Below, piece after piece: positions 1 through 8,520 of a stretch of DNA of 64,000 bases. The position numbers were made by a program, and so were the translations under genes. Source of the DNA: Paenibacillus sp. FSL R7-0204 (GTDB lineage: Bacteria > Bacillota > Bacilli > Paenibacillales > Paenibacillaceae); the NCBI RefSeq assembly GCF_038002225.1, contig NZ_JBBOCA010000001.1:558001-622000 (forward strand), in the 5' to 3' direction. Positions within the stretch are counted from its first letter, which is position 1, and each line of letters starts with the position of its first letter. The notes beneath the pieces were generated by a model, which saw only the letters and a list, made by a program, of their open reading frames with translations, had not been told where the DNA came from and did no database searches.

Positions 1-2
1 TG

Positions 3-1238
3 GGTTCCGGCACCTTCCCGGCGCACAGTGCGGCAGCGGCATCCGGCGGAGCGGAGAAGACGGACGGCGGGCAATGGAAGTTCTCGCGTGAAATCTCCCT
101 GCCGGAGGCGGCTCCGTACTATGGATTGTATCTGGATGAAGCGGTGTACCGCTCGGCGGCAGAGGACTTGCGTGATCTGCGTATACAGGACAGCACTGGC
201 GCTAAGGTTCCCTATTATATGGAGAGCGGAGCGGAGACGGTGGAGGAGCATAGCGCGGTCTATGCCTCAGAATTGATTCACAAGGCAGTGAAAGGAACGG
301 ATACCCTGCTGGATTATCAGATTAAGCCGCTTGCCGAGCATGTCGATATTCAGGGGAACCGCCTGGTGTTCGAATTGCCCGCAGAATCCTTCCTGAAGCA
401 TGTGGAGGTGTGGGGCGGTTATGACGGGCAGGCCTGGGAGCAGCTCGGCACAGGGGATCTGTATGCCACGAACGGGTTAAGTGCGGACAGCATTACGCTG
501 GAGAGCAGCTACAAGTTCGGCTATTACCGTCTTGTAGTGAAGAACAACCCGGAAGGGCTGGAATTCCCCGGCCTGACCCTGGTAGACAGCAGCAGGGAGT
601 GGAGTACAGCTGCATTCATGCGGCAGAAGACGCCGCAGACAGAGATTAAGCAGGTGGAGAACCGTACCGAGATCATGATAAGCAACACGGACCGGCTGAA
701 GATTGGGAAGGTGATGCTCGGCAGCACCGGGAATTTCCTGCGGCGCTATGCACTGTATGACAGCGCCGGGAGCAAGCTCCCGGTCACCGGAAGCGGGGAG
801 CTGTACCGGCTGGACTTCAAGGATACCCGGATCTCCCGGACGGAGATTCAGCCGGTGGTGCCGGCCTCTTCTGATTCCCTGCGCGTGATCATCTACAATC
901 TGGACGATGCCCCCATCTCCATCACGGACCTTAAGATCGAATATCTGGTAGACCGGCTTGTATTCGCGGGCGGGGAGAAGACGCCGTATTCCCTGCTCTA
1001 TGGCAACACGCTGGCAACTGCTCCGCAGTATGATATTATTAATTTCAAAGACCGGATCAGCAGAGAAAAGCTTGCGCCGGCCGCGCTGGGTGCAGAGACC
1101 CGGGTACCGGTAACGGCAGCAGATCCGCCCGGCACAAGCTGGTGGCTTCAGGGCCGCTGGGGCTTCAATGCCATTATTATTGCAGTCTCGCTGCTGCTTA
1201 TTCTCATCGTTGCCCGCAAGCTGGGTCAGGCGAAATAG
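3..1238 (+). CDS. DUF3999-like envelope protein, 5' end missing
   Basis: The reading frame is open from base 3, so the gene starts upstream of the window. The first visible residues, rich in Ala and Ser, look like the end of a signal peptide. A TTG at 126 is only an internal codon. The body is a beta-rich extracellular protein with phrases such as YDSAGSKLPVTG and a single C-terminal membrane helix followed by basic residues (RKLGQAK). This layout resembles the DUF3999 family, whose function is unknown and which is usually membrane anchored facing outward. The next gene follows after 38 bp and may be cotranscribed. The family assignment is from recall of the pattern and is moderately sure; the membrane-anchored secreted topology is well supported. 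Confidence 0.6.
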   Translation, partial: GSGTFPAHSAAAASGGAEKTDGGQWKFSREISLPEAAPYYGLYLDEAVYRSAAEDLRDLRIQDSTGAKVPYYMESGAETVEEHSAVYASELIHKAVKGTDTLLDYQIKPLAEHVDIQGNRLVFELPAESFLKHVEVWGGYDGQAWEQLGTGDLYATNGLSADSITLESSYKFGYYRLVVKNNPEGLEFPGLTLVDSSREWSTAAFMRQKTPQTEIKQVENRTEIMISNTDRLKIGKVMLGSTGNFLRRYALYDSAGSKLPVTGSGELYRLDFKDTRISRTEIQPVVPASSDSLRVIIYNLDDAPISITDLKIEYLVDRLVFAGGEKTPYSLLYGNTLATAPQYDIINFKDRISREKLAPAALGAETRVPVTAADPPGTSWWLQGRWGFNAIIIAVSLLLILIVARKLGQAK

Positions 1239-1276
1239 GAGATTTGGCACGAACCCGCAGAAAGAAGGATTACCGC

Positions 1277-2383
1277 ATGACCCTGATTATTATTGCTTCC
1301 ATCCTGCTTGCCGTTATTGCCGCTGCGTATCTTATCATGACCGTCTATCCGGCGTTCGGGCGGAGGGCCGGGAAGCAGGAGAGAACCCGTAATCTCCGTT
1401 CTGCCCAATACAGCAACGGCAAATTTGCTTATCCGCAGACTGCAGACCTGAGCGGTGAGAAGGCCGGAAGCAGCGGATTCTCTATTCTGAGGGACTTCAT
1501 TAAGGGCAACCCTAACTCCAGACCTGCTGAGCCTCTTCAGCCGCAGCCGCTGTTGCCGTCCTCTATTGGACAGGGACGCGACACCCGGGTTACCTGGTTC
1601 GGGCATTCAGCGGTGCTGCTGGAGATGGACGGCCTGACTCTGTTCCTCGACCCTATGCTGGGCCATGCACCGTCACCGTTTCCGTTCATCGGCGGCCGCC
1701 GCTACAGCAAGCAGCTTCCGCTGGAGGCTGCCCTTTTGCCGCAGCTGGACGCGGTGCTGCTCTCCCATGATCATTATGATCACTTGGACTATGGAACCAT
1801 CCGCCAGCTGAAGGATAAGGCAAGGCTGTTCATTGTACCGTTAGGTGTCGGCGCCCATCTGCGCCGCTGGGGTGTGGCCGCAGACAAAATCCGCGAGCAG
1901 GACTGGGGCGATTCGCTTTCCTATGAAGGGATAACCTTCACCTGCGCTCCGGCGCGGCATTTCTCGGGGCGGAGTCTGCTGGACCGCAACACCACGCTGT
2001 GGTGCTCCTGGATTATTCAAGGGGAGAAGACCAAGGTCTTCTTCAGCGGAGACAGCGGATATGGCCCGCATTTTGCCGAGATTGGACGTATGCATGGTCC
2101 CTTCGATCTCACGCTGATGGAATGCGGCCAATACGATCCGCGCTGGGCGGATATCCATATGCTGCCGGAACAGACTGTCGAGGCGCACATCGATGTGCAG
2201 GGAGGTCTGCTGATCCCCATCCATTGGGGCGCTTTCACCCTGTCGATGCATGACTGGACCGACCCGGCAGAACGGGTCTCAGCTGCGGCGGCGCTGAGAG
2301 GGGTACGGCTGGCCACGCCTAGAATCGGGGAGACTGTAACCGCAGGGGCCGCCGGATATCCGGTTCTTCCCTGGTGGAGATGA
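1277..2383 (+). CDS. MBL-fold metallo-hydrolase (UlaG / NAPE-PLD-like)
   Basis: This 368-residue protein has an N-terminal membrane helix (residues 1-25) followed by a metallo-beta-lactamase fold. The metal-binding motif HDHYDHLDYG is clear, preceded by the WFGHSAVLLEMDG and FLDPML strands typical of UlaG/NAPE-PLD-like hydrolases. Further ligand regions are FSGDSGYG and the late PIHWGAF. The start was chosen at ATG 1277 because AAGGA lies about nine bases upstream and the hydrophobic anchor begins there; an upstream in-frame extension has no binding site. Substrate is unknown: members act on lactones, phosphodiesters or N-acyl phospholipids. The anchor suggests action at the membrane surface. 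Confidence 0.85.
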   Translation: MTLIIIASILLAVIAAAYLIMTVYPAFGRRAGKQERTRNLRSAQYSNGKFAYPQTADLSGEKAGSSGFSILRDFIKGNPNSRPAEPLQPQPLLPSSIGQGRDTRVTWFGHSAVLLEMDGLTLFLDPMLGHAPSPFPFIGGRRYSKQLPLEAALLPQLDAVLLSHDHYDHLDYGTIRQLKDKARLFIVPLGVGAHLRRWGVAADKIREQDWGDSLSYEGITFTCAPARHFSGRSLLDRNTTLWCSWIIQGEKTKVFFSGDSGYGPHFAEIGRMHGPFDLTLMECGQYDPRWADIHMLPEQTVEAHIDVQGGLLIPIHWGAFTLSMHDWTDPAERVSAAAALRGVRLATPRIGETVTAGAAGYPVLPWWR

Positions 2384-2452
2384 GGCTGCGCGCCCGAAGG
2401 GGACTTGTGGTACAATCAGGGTTCATAGAACCCAAGGAGCTGACGAACGAAG

Positions 2453-2731
2453 ATGAGTAATGAAGTGAACGAACAGGAACTGGTGGAGGTATTATCTGCA
2501 CAGACGAAGGTGGACCCGGCCGTCATCCGGCTGGTGCTGAAGCATGAGCAGACGTTCATCAATAAGGCCAAGGCCAACGCCAAAGGCGAGATTGATATCG
2601 ATAATGATGATCTGGTCGACTATGTGACTGCGCAGCGCGATGTGAAGCTGGACGAGCTAACGGTGGAGACCATTCTGGATGCGGAAATGGATTACCTGAT
2701 GGACAAGGGACTGGCCGGATATATCGACTGA
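2453..2731 (+). CDS. small conserved acidic protein, function unknown
   Basis: A 92-residue protein that I cannot assign. It is acidic, predicted mostly helical, with no membrane segment or cysteine. The stretch ELVEVLSAQTKVDPAVIRLVLKHEQTFI faintly recalls the N-terminal helices of HU-type proteins, but the DNA-binding arms are absent, so I do not call it HU. Codon use matches neighbouring genes. It stands alone, 69 bp after the metallo-hydrolase, and the ribosome site (AAGGAG) is a little far from the ATG. Confidence 0.7.
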   Translation: MSNEVNEQELVEVLSAQTKVDPAVIRLVLKHEQTFINKAKANAKGEIDIDNDDLVDYVTAQRDVKLDELTVETILDAEMDYLMDKGLAGYID

Positions 2732-2831
2732 ATGCTGTAGCCAGAGGCGCATGGCTGATCTCAAGAATCCGTGCGCCCGGCCAGGCTTCTCTAAAATTTA
2801 AAATTTATTTTGGGTATTTGGCAATAATCCT

Positions 2832-2860
2832 TTGCATTTGGGAAATCAGTGTGCTACAAT
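2832..2860 (+). promoter_or_regulatory. Sigma-A promoter of the cold-shock gene
   Basis: TTGCAT and TACAAT are separated by exactly 17 bases, and a TG one base before the -10 makes it an extended -10. The start point near 2867 leaves a 5' leader of about 145 bases before the csp ATG, as is usual for cold-shock genes whose leader RNA folds with temperature. Confidence 0.8.
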
Positions 2861-3011
2861 GAAGTTAATCATAAATTTAACCCTTAATTCACATATTGTA
2901 AAAGGTTATCAATTTGTGTTTGAAGCCTTTTCCAATGTGTGAATTTTTATTTGTTCGTACAATACGTAGGAATAAAAGGACATGTGTTAAATAAACTTTG
3001 GAGGTAATATC

Positions 3012-3212
3012 ATGCAAACAGGTACAGTAAAATGGTTCAACGCAGACAAAGGTTTCGGTTTTATCGAGGTTGAAGGCGGAAGCGACGTATTCGTACACTT
3101 CTCCGCAATCACTGGCGAAGGCTTCAAGTCTTTGGACGAAGGCCAACGCGTTGAGTTCAACGTAACTCAAGGCGCTCGTGGACCACAGGCTGAGAACGTT
3201 GTAAAACTGTAA
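3012..3212 (+). CDS. cspB: Cold-shock protein, CspA/CspB family
   Basis: A 66-residue single cold-shock domain. RNP1 (KGFGFIEV) and RNP2 (DVFVHFSAI) are intact, as is the opening [14 protein letters not shown]. It binds single-stranded RNA/DNA and acts as an RNA chaperone. TTTGGAGGTAAT gives an ideal ribosome site. It has its own promoter with a long leader and its own terminator, and is followed by a ydjO-like cold-inducible gene. The symbol is by family only, since Bacillota usually carry several paralogues. Confidence 0.95.
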   Translation: MQTGTVKWFNADKGFGFIEVEGGSDVFVHFSAITGEGFKSLDEGQRVEFNVTQGARGPQAENVVKL

Positions 3213-3225
3213 TATCAACAATAAG

Positions 3226-3259
3226 CTGCCCTTAACACCAGTTGAGGGTAGTTTTTTTT
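3226..3259 (+). terminator. Rho-independent terminator after csp
   Basis: Arms CTGCCCTTAAC and GTTGAGGGTAG pair over 11 bases with two G-U pairs around a four-base loop, followed by eight T. Confidence 0.9.
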
Positions 3260-3342
3260 GTGACCAGGTAGTAGAGGAGTAGCTTCCGTTCTGCCATGAC
3301 AGTCCGTAGGACGCACTAACCAAGCTATTAGGAGGGGTACTT

Positions 3343-3573
3343 ATGTATTTTCGTAAAAAAGCGGTAATAGATCTTCCGCAGGAAGAGACGGCCATCTGGT
3401 CCTGCACCAAGGAAGAATGCACCGGATGGATACGCGACAACTTTGCCTTCCAACATGTGCCGACCTGCTGGCAATGCAATTCGCCTATGACCCGGAGCAT
3501 GAAGATGCTGCCTACGCTCGTTAATAAGAACTTGGATGCGAAGGCTACCAAGAAGAGTGTGACTATCCGCTAA
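3343..3573 (+). CDS. ydjO: YdjO-like cold-inducible zinc-ribbon protein
   Basis: A 76-residue protein with two cysteine pairs, CTKEEC (C-x4-C) and CWQC (C-x2-C), that together look like a treble-clef or zinc-ribbon site. The motif WIRDNF and the ending MKMLPTLVNKN match the YdjO family, named from a cold-inducible Bacillus subtilis gene and without known biochemical role. AGGAGGGG precedes the ATG. Its place right after csp supports a cold-shock connection. Confidence 0.85.
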   Translation: MYFRKKAVIDLPQEETAIWSCTKEECTGWIRDNFAFQHVPTCWQCNSPMTRSMKMLPTLVNKNLDAKATKKSVTIR

Positions 3574-3641
3574 GGTTGCCACTCTCTGACCGGTTCATAC
3601 AGAATTAGAGGATAGCAACCCTATACCGCTGTCCGTTTCTT

Positions 3642-3664
3642 GCCCGCAATGGGCTATTTTTTTT
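3642..3664 (+). terminator. Weak terminator after ydjO-like gene
   Basis: GCCC and GGGC form a short stem around a five-base loop, followed by TA and eight T. An outer ATAGC/GCTAT pairing (3612/3653) could extend it. Confidence 0.5.
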
Positions 3665-3734
3665 GGATTTTTACCTCTATATAAAAGGCATTTAAAGTTT
3701 GAACTCGAAGCTTGGTCGTCACTGCGGTGAACAT

Positions 3735-3825
3735 TTGGACTTCCGGCCGCTGTTGTCACCAGATTTCTTGATTTTAACCGCTAATCGCGGTGGAAATCCG
3801 GTGACAAAGGCGGACGCTATCGCTC
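3735..3825. repeat. Highly structured intergenic element
   Basis: TTGTCACCAGATTTC (3753-3767) pairs with GAAATCCGGTGACAA (3793-3807) with a single mismatch, and an inner ACCGC/GCGGT stem sits in the loop. An ORF at 3699-3893 runs through it, but has no ribosome site and its translation follows the hairpin, so I do not call a gene. I have the impression that similar sequences occur between genes in other Paenibacillus genomes, which makes an interspersed repeat or structured RNA the likely identity. Confidence 0.5.
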
Positions 3826-3892
3826 CTACAGTTCCAAATTTCCCCTCCGTTTCTTTTTGCTTTTCGTTAATTTCTTTAGTACCTCTTTTATA

Positions 3893-3930
3893 AAACGGTA
3901 CTATCCATGAAAAAGACGGCAAAGCCATTC
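3893..3930 (+). repeat. Copy 1 of the ACGGCAAAGCC element
   Basis: AAACGGTAC ... GACGGCAAAGCC here matches the hairpin element at 53501-53540 in the same orientation, but the inner stem is degraded. Confidence 0.45.
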
Positions 3931-3988
3931 TTAAACGCCGGCGAATCAGCGGGTTGACAATAATGGATAATACAGGGATGATGGAGCT

Positions 3989-4231
3989 ATGAGAAAATAT
4001 TTTCTGCTTCTGACGCTTCTTGCGGTTGCCCTGAATGCAGTGGGGATTTTTTATCATAAACCTATGTTTAACATTATCGCAATTGGTATGATTCTGATCT
4101 TGATTCCGCTGGATATATATCTGGAGCCGACCCGCCGCAAAGTCCTGAGTTACTGCATCGGTGCGGTATTGCTGGCTCTGCTGTGGGCGGCCCTGCATTT
4201 CGAATGGATTACTCCGTTGATGTTCATCTAA
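3989..4231 (+). CDS. Small three-helix membrane protein, unknown
   Basis: An 80-residue hydrophobic protein with about three membrane helices (residues 3-20, 27-45, 52-78) and a short polar linker EPTRRK between the second and third. GGAG lies five bases before the ATG. Its own terminator follows. I do not recognise a family, and nothing in the neighbourhood suggests a function. Confidence 0.7.
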   Translation: MRKYFLLLTLLAVALNAVGIFYHKPMFNIIAIGMILILIPLDIYLEPTRRKVLSYCIGAVLLALLWAALHFEWITPLMFI

Positions 4232-4246
4232 GTAGTCTTCTGTGCA

Positions 4247-4296
4247 AGCCCTTAGGGCAGCTCCTTGAACCGGGAGAACTGTGCTAAGGGTTTTTT
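4247..4296 (+). terminator. Rho-independent terminator
   Basis: CCCTTAG (4249-4255) pairs with CTAAGGG (4284-4290), with a second internal stem in the loop, followed by six T. Confidence 0.75.
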
Positions 4297-4419
4297 GTTG
4301 CTGGTATCCGCGGGGACCTCAGGGCCGTCTCTCGCCTGCGGGCAATGATTTATCTTGACAAAACTCCCGGGGTTTGGAGAATAGAGTTGGAAACGCTGCC
4401 AACGAAAGAGGGAATTCTG

Positions 4420-6195
4420 ATGCTTCAGAGGTTCAGAGAGCTCAACACACTGCGCAATCAGATATTCATCGGTTTTTTGCTGGTGATGCTCATTATTATT
4501 CTGGTTTCCGGGATATTTGTGTATGACCGTGTCTCTATTCTGCTCAAAAATAATGCCGAGCGGCATATCCAGCAGACGGCGGTTCAGGCCAACGGAAGGC
4601 TGGACGCGCTGACCGGCCAGATAGACGGTCTGATGGAGCAGGTGGCCAATCATCCTACCGTTCAGCAGCTGCTGCTGGAGGAGCTGGACGGCAATGAGGT
4701 GTCCTTCAATCAGCGCCAGTCGCTGCTGCAGATTGTCTCCAGCTATCAGGCGTACATGCCGAGCGTGGGCTCGCTGGAGCTATATACCACTGATTACAGG
4801 CTGCTGTTCCCGATTAAGGAAGGCAGCCTGGAGAGCAGAATTAACGAGCAGCACATCAGTGAGGCTAATGCCCAGAAGGGGCGGCTGGTCTGGATCGGTG
4901 TTGATCCGCATGATGAACAGAGCCTGCTGGCGATCCGCCAGGTCAGCCTGATGGACCGCTGGTTCTCGCGGGGAGGCTACCTGATGGCCCGCATCCAGCG
5001 CAGCTACTTCCAGCTCGACGATCCGTTCTCCGGCAGTGACAGCGGGGAGTCAGTGCTGCTTGTGAATGATGAAGGCCAGCTCCTCGGGAGCAGCGGAACA
5101 CCGCAAGAGGATCTGCTGCCGCTGCTGGAGAGCGTGGATCAGACGGTCAGCTTCCGGGGCAAGGAGTATGTGCAGGTCAAGCTGCGCTCGGACAAGACCT
5201 CCTGGACGCTGCTAGTGCTGACGCCTGTCAGTTATGTGACCAAGGGACTATCCGTGCTGCGGACGGTACTGCTGGTGTCAGGCGGAATCGGAACCCTGCT
5301 GTTCCTGATTATATCCTTCCTGCTGTCGACAATGATTACCCGGCCGATCATTCACCTGATCCGGGCGATGCGCAAATCCCGCATGGGGGTGCTGACCCCC
5401 AATTCGCAGAAGGTATCGACCATGGAGCTGCGGGAGCTGAATAATACCTATAACGGTATGGTGGCTAATATTAATGATTTGATCAGGGTGGTCTATGAGA
5501 AGGAGGTCCTGCAGAGCCGGACTGAGCTGAAAGCCTTGCAGGCGCAGATCAATCCCCATTTCCTGTTCAATACGCTGGAGGCCTTCAACTGGTCGCTGGA
5601 GGAGAAGGGGGAGGAGGAGCTGGCCGGATTAGTGGTCATGATGTCCAGGCTGTTCCGCTACATTATCGGCACTCCCCATAACAAGGATGAATGGGTTACG
5701 CTGAGCGAAGAGGTCGAGCAGATCAGGCGGTATTTGCGGATTATGGAGATGCGGATGGGGGAACGCCTGTCCTGGGACATCAGGCTTGATCCGCATGAGG
5801 CTGCTGTACCGGTGCCCAAGCTGCTGATTCAGCCGATTGTTGAGAACGCGATTCTCCATGGAGTGGAGAGCCGCGTGGGCAAGGGCGTTATTGAAGTCAT
5901 AATTAGCCCCTCTTCCCGCAAGGGGTGGACCTCAGTCGAAGTGTCGGACAACGGTCCGGGCATGGATGAGGCTACGCTGCTGGCGCTGCGCGATGCGCTG
6001 GATGGCGGGCCGCCGGTCTCTGCCAAGGGCAGCGGAGTGGGGCTGGTGAATGTGCAGCGGCGGTTGAAGCTGTACTACGCGGAAGCAGACATGCAGACGG
6101 AAGGCCTGATCGTGGAGAGCCGGCGGTCTGAGGGGACCTTAATAAGGTTTGAGATTCCAAGCAATGGAGGAGATACCTATGAGTCTGGGCAATAA
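4420..6195 (+). CDS. YesM-type sensor histidine kinase
   Basis: A 591-residue membrane kinase. TM1 spans about residues 14-36, then an extracellular sensor domain of about 250 residues, TM2 about 290-318, a HAMP linker, the His_kinase motif QAQINPHFLFNTLE with phospho-acceptor His380, and an ATPase domain with N box (PIVENAILHG), DNGPGMD and GVGLVNVQRRL. The start at ATG 4420 has AAAGAGGG eight bases upstream; the longer upstream frame lacks a site. The stop overlaps the response regulator start by 17 bp, showing translational coupling. Kinases of this type usually sense sugars or cell-envelope signals. The sugar-binding lipoprotein at 7102 is the obvious candidate partner. Confidence 0.93.
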   Translation: MLQRFRELNTLRNQIFIGFLLVMLIIILVSGIFVYDRVSILLKNNAERHIQQTAVQANGRLDALTGQIDGLMEQVANHPTVQQLLLEELDGNEVSFNQRQSLLQIVSSYQAYMPSVGSLELYTTDYRLLFPIKEGSLESRINEQHISEANAQKGRLVWIGVDPHDEQSLLAIRQVSLMDRWFSRGGYLMARIQRSYFQLDDPFSGSDSGESVLLVNDEGQLLGSSGTPQEDLLPLLESVDQTVSFRGKEYVQVKLRSDKTSWTLLVLTPVSYVTKGLSVLRTVLLVSGGIGTLLFLIISFLLSTMITRPIIHLIRAMRKSRMGVLTPNSQKVSTMELRELNNTYNGMVANINDLIRVVYEKEVLQSRTELKALQAQINPHFLFNTLEAFNWSLEEKGEEELAGLVVMMSRLFRYIIGTPHNKDEWVTLSEEVEQIRRYLRIMEMRMGERLSWDIRLDPHEAAVPVPKLLIQPIVENAILHGVESRVGKGVIEVIISPSSRKGWTSVEVSDNGPGMDEATLLALRDALDGGPPVSAKGSGVGLVNVQRRLKLYYAEADMQTEGLIVESRRSEGTLIRFEIPSNGGDTYESGQ

Positions 6196-6979
6196 GACGA
6201 TTCTAATCGTAGATGATGAACCAAGAACGCGTCAGGGGATTAAGCAGACGCTGGAAGTATGGGCGGCAGGCCGGTATATCGTGGAAACCTGTGACAATGG
6301 GGTGGAAGCGCGCGAGCGGCTGCGGCATGAGCGGGTCCATCTGCTGATTACAGATGTGCGCATGCCGGAGGTGAGCGGGCTGGATCTGATCCATTCGCTG
6401 CAGGAAGCTCCCCGGAAGCCGGTGATCATTGTGATCTCCGGCTATGCGGAGTTCGATTATGTGCAGCAGGCGATGCGGCTGGGGGCGGTCAATTATCTGC
6501 TGAAGCCGCTGGACAAGTCCGAGCTGCTGACAGTGGTTGAGGATGCGCTGAAGCGGGAGGAGGAGCAGCAGCGCCATGTGAAGCTGGAGAAGCTGGTGGA
6601 TCACAAGCTGCTGGAGATTGACCCGGAGCAGGCCGGGATGGGGCAGCCGGTTAAGGAGGCCATTGCCTATGTGGAGCAGCATCTGCACGAACAGCTGACG
6701 ATGGCTGAGGTAGCGGGGCTGATTCACCTGAATGCCAGCTATTTCAGCGTGTTGTTCAAGGAGCAGGCCGGGGTGTCCTTCACTGAATATCTGTCACGTC
6801 TGCGGATTCAGCGGGCGAAGGAGTTGTTACTCCAGACTGCACTGCCGGTCGGGGAGATCGGAGAGCGTGTAGGGTACCGGACGGATAAATATTTCATTAA
6901 GGTATTCAAGTCCTTGGAGGCCATAAGCCCTAGCCGTTACCGTCAGCAGATGAAAGGCGGAGCTCAGGAGATCCAATAA
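6179..6979 (+). CDS. YesN-type response regulator, REC + AraC HTH
   Basis: A 266-residue regulator. The receiver domain (1-120) has the acidic pocket VDDE, phospho-acceptor Asp59 (LLITDVRMP) and the conserved Lys in LLKPLDK. An AraC-type double helix-turn-helix fills residues 165-262 (LIHLNASYFSVLFKEQAGVSF). The long middle domain of most YesN proteins (500 residues or more) is absent, so this is a short form. GGAGGAG precedes the ATG, which lies inside the kinase gene. It probably controls the adjacent binding-protein gene and distant sugar genes. Confidence 0.93.
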   Translation: MSLGNKTILIVDDEPRTRQGIKQTLEVWAAGRYIVETCDNGVEARERLRHERVHLLITDVRMPEVSGLDLIHSLQEAPRKPVIIVISGYAEFDYVQQAMRLGAVNYLLKPLDKSELLTVVEDALKREEEQQRHVKLEKLVDHKLLEIDPEQAGMGQPVKEAIAYVEQHLHEQLTMAEVAGLIHLNASYFSVLFKEQAGVSFTEYLSRLRIQRAKELLLQTALPVGEIGERVGYRTDKYFIKVFKSLEAISPSRYRQQMKGGAQEIQ

Positions 6980-7042
6980 ATGTGGTATTTTAGCCAATAA
7001 GTGTGCCCTTATCTGCCTCAGGGTACGATGCTAGAATTTTAA

Positions 7043-7056
7043 TGATAGCGATTACA
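7043..7056 (+). promoter_or_regulatory. Candidate cre (CcpA) site
   Basis: TGATAGCGATTACA differs at one position from the catabolite-responsive element consensus TGWAANCGNTNWCA. It lies 46 bp before the start of a sugar-binding protein gene and just after a possible -10 (TAGAAT, 7032-7037), a position suited to repression. Confidence 0.5.
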
Positions 7057-7101
7057 TGGGTGAGTTCGGCCTTTTGCAATGTGAGATGGGGAGGCAATGC
7101 A

Positions 7102-8427
7102 ATGCGAAGGAATCACATGACCAAGGGGCTGCTTCTGGCCTATATCTGGGTGCTTGTTCTGACGGGTTGCGGCTCTGCGGAAGACAATAATAGTACGCTG
7201 GCAGCTAACGGCGCCTCTTCCCCCAAAATAACCATTCATATGATGCACATCTGGCCCGCCGGACTCTCTGCGCAGCAGTATAAGCTGGTCAGCCAGATTA
7301 TCGCACAATACGAGAAGGAGCATCCGGGTATCCTCATCAGGCAGGATGTGCTGGAGAATGAGCAGTATAAAAGCAAGCTCAAGGTGCTCTCTGCCTCCAA
7401 TGACCTTCCCGATGTGGGCATAACCTGGGCGGCCGGCTTCATGGAGCCTTATGTAAAAGGCGGATTATTCGCTCCGCTGGATGACATCCTGAACGGCGGG
7501 CAGCTTAAGAATAAGTTCGTGAAGAGCACTACAGAGTCTTATGTTGTCGATAACAAGACCTATGCGCTGCCTCTGGAGATGAACATCTCCCCGATCTTTT
7601 ATAATAAAGAAATCTTCGCCCAATATAATCTTCAGGTACCTTCAACGTATGAGGAGTTCAAGGCAGTTGTGAGAGTGCTCTCCGGTCATGGTGTGCCTCC
7701 GGTGGCGCTGGGCAATAAGGACCGGTGGACAGGCTCGCTGTGGTATATGTATCTGGCAGACCGCATGGCCGGAAGTGAGACGCTGAAGCGGGCGACGAAG
7801 GGGACGGGATATTTCGATGATCCCGGACTGGTGCAGGCTGCGGCGGAAGTGCAGAACCTCGTCGATATGAACGCCTTCAACAACGGCTTCAACGGCTTGT
7901 CATATGATGAGGGCAAATCGGAATTCATGGAAGAAAAGGCGGCCATGTACCTGACCGGTACCTGGGAGCTGCCCAACTTCACGACCAACCCGGAGATTCC
8001 GCAGGCCTTCAAGGACAAGGTCGGCTTCTTCAAATTCCCTACGGTGGAAGGGGGGAAGGGGAATTCGGGCGACTGGGTAGGCGGTCCGGGTGTCGGACTG
8101 TTCGTAGCGGAATCGTCCAGGGTGAAGGAGGAGGCTAAGGCTTTTGTCGAATACTTCGTCTTCAAATGGGGCGAGGCTTCAGTGACGAGTGCGGGAGTGA
8201 TTCCGGCGACCAAGGTCGATACCACGAATGAGAAGCTGCCGCAGTTATACGTGGATCTGTTGAATGAACTGAACAATGCCAGCAGCATTACCTTGTTCGC
8301 GGATGTGCAGATGAAGCCGAATGCTGCCCAGGTCCATCTGGATATGATCCAGGCGCTGTTCGGCAAAGCGGTCACGCCGGAGCAGTTCGCAGCCAGACAT
8401 AAAATTGCAGTGGCCAAAGGGAACTGA
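7102..8427 (+). CDS. Extracellular sugar-binding lipoprotein (ABC family 1)
   Basis: A 441-residue family 1 solute-binding protein. The signal peptide ends in the lipobox LTGC (Cys23), so it is anchored on the outer face of the membrane. Features of the family include the DVLENEQYKSKLKVLSA region, PDVGITWAAGF and the late GDWVGGPGVGLFV hinge. GGGGAGG lies eight bases before ATG 7102; the frame upstream of it has no ribosome site. No permease or ATPase genes are adjacent. It follows the kinase/regulator pair, so it may serve a remote transporter or present a sugar to the kinase. The ligand is not predictable from sequence alone. Confidence 0.9.
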   Translation: MRRNHMTKGLLLAYIWVLVLTGCGSAEDNNSTLAANGASSPKITIHMMHIWPAGLSAQQYKLVSQIIAQYEKEHPGILIRQDVLENEQYKSKLKVLSASNDLPDVGITWAAGFMEPYVKGGLFAPLDDILNGGQLKNKFVKSTTESYVVDNKTYALPLEMNISPIFYNKEIFAQYNLQVPSTYEEFKAVVRVLSGHGVPPVALGNKDRWTGSLWYMYLADRMAGSETLKRATKGTGYFDDPGLVQAAAEVQNLVDMNAFNNGFNGLSYDEGKSEFMEEKAAMYLTGTWELPNFTTNPEIPQAFKDKVGFFKFPTVEGGKGNSGDWVGGPGVGLFVAESSRVKEEAKAFVEYFVFKWGEASVTSAGVIPATKVDTTNEKLPQLYVDLLNELNNASSITLFADVQMKPNAAQVHLDMIQALFGKAVTPEQFAARHKIAVAKGN

Positions 8428-8448
8428 GTATGGGACAAGCTTACGACA

Positions 8449-8495
8449 AAGGGATGTTAATCAGCCGTATTTCCTGTGGCTGATTAACATCCCTT
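8449..8495. terminator. Bidirectional terminator
   Basis: A perfect 18-bp stem: AAGGGATGTTAATCAGCC (8449-8466) pairs with GGCTGATTAACATCCCTT (8478-8495) across an 11-base loop. It separates the convergent binding-protein and MATE genes. Confidence 0.9.
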
Positions 8496-8520
8496 ATTTG
8501 TGTGAGTAGCTGGCACAGAA

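Noticed and set aside
3699..3893. 64-codon plus-strand ORF
   Set aside because: Runs through a strong hairpin element, has no ribosome site, and is better explained as an intergenic repeat.
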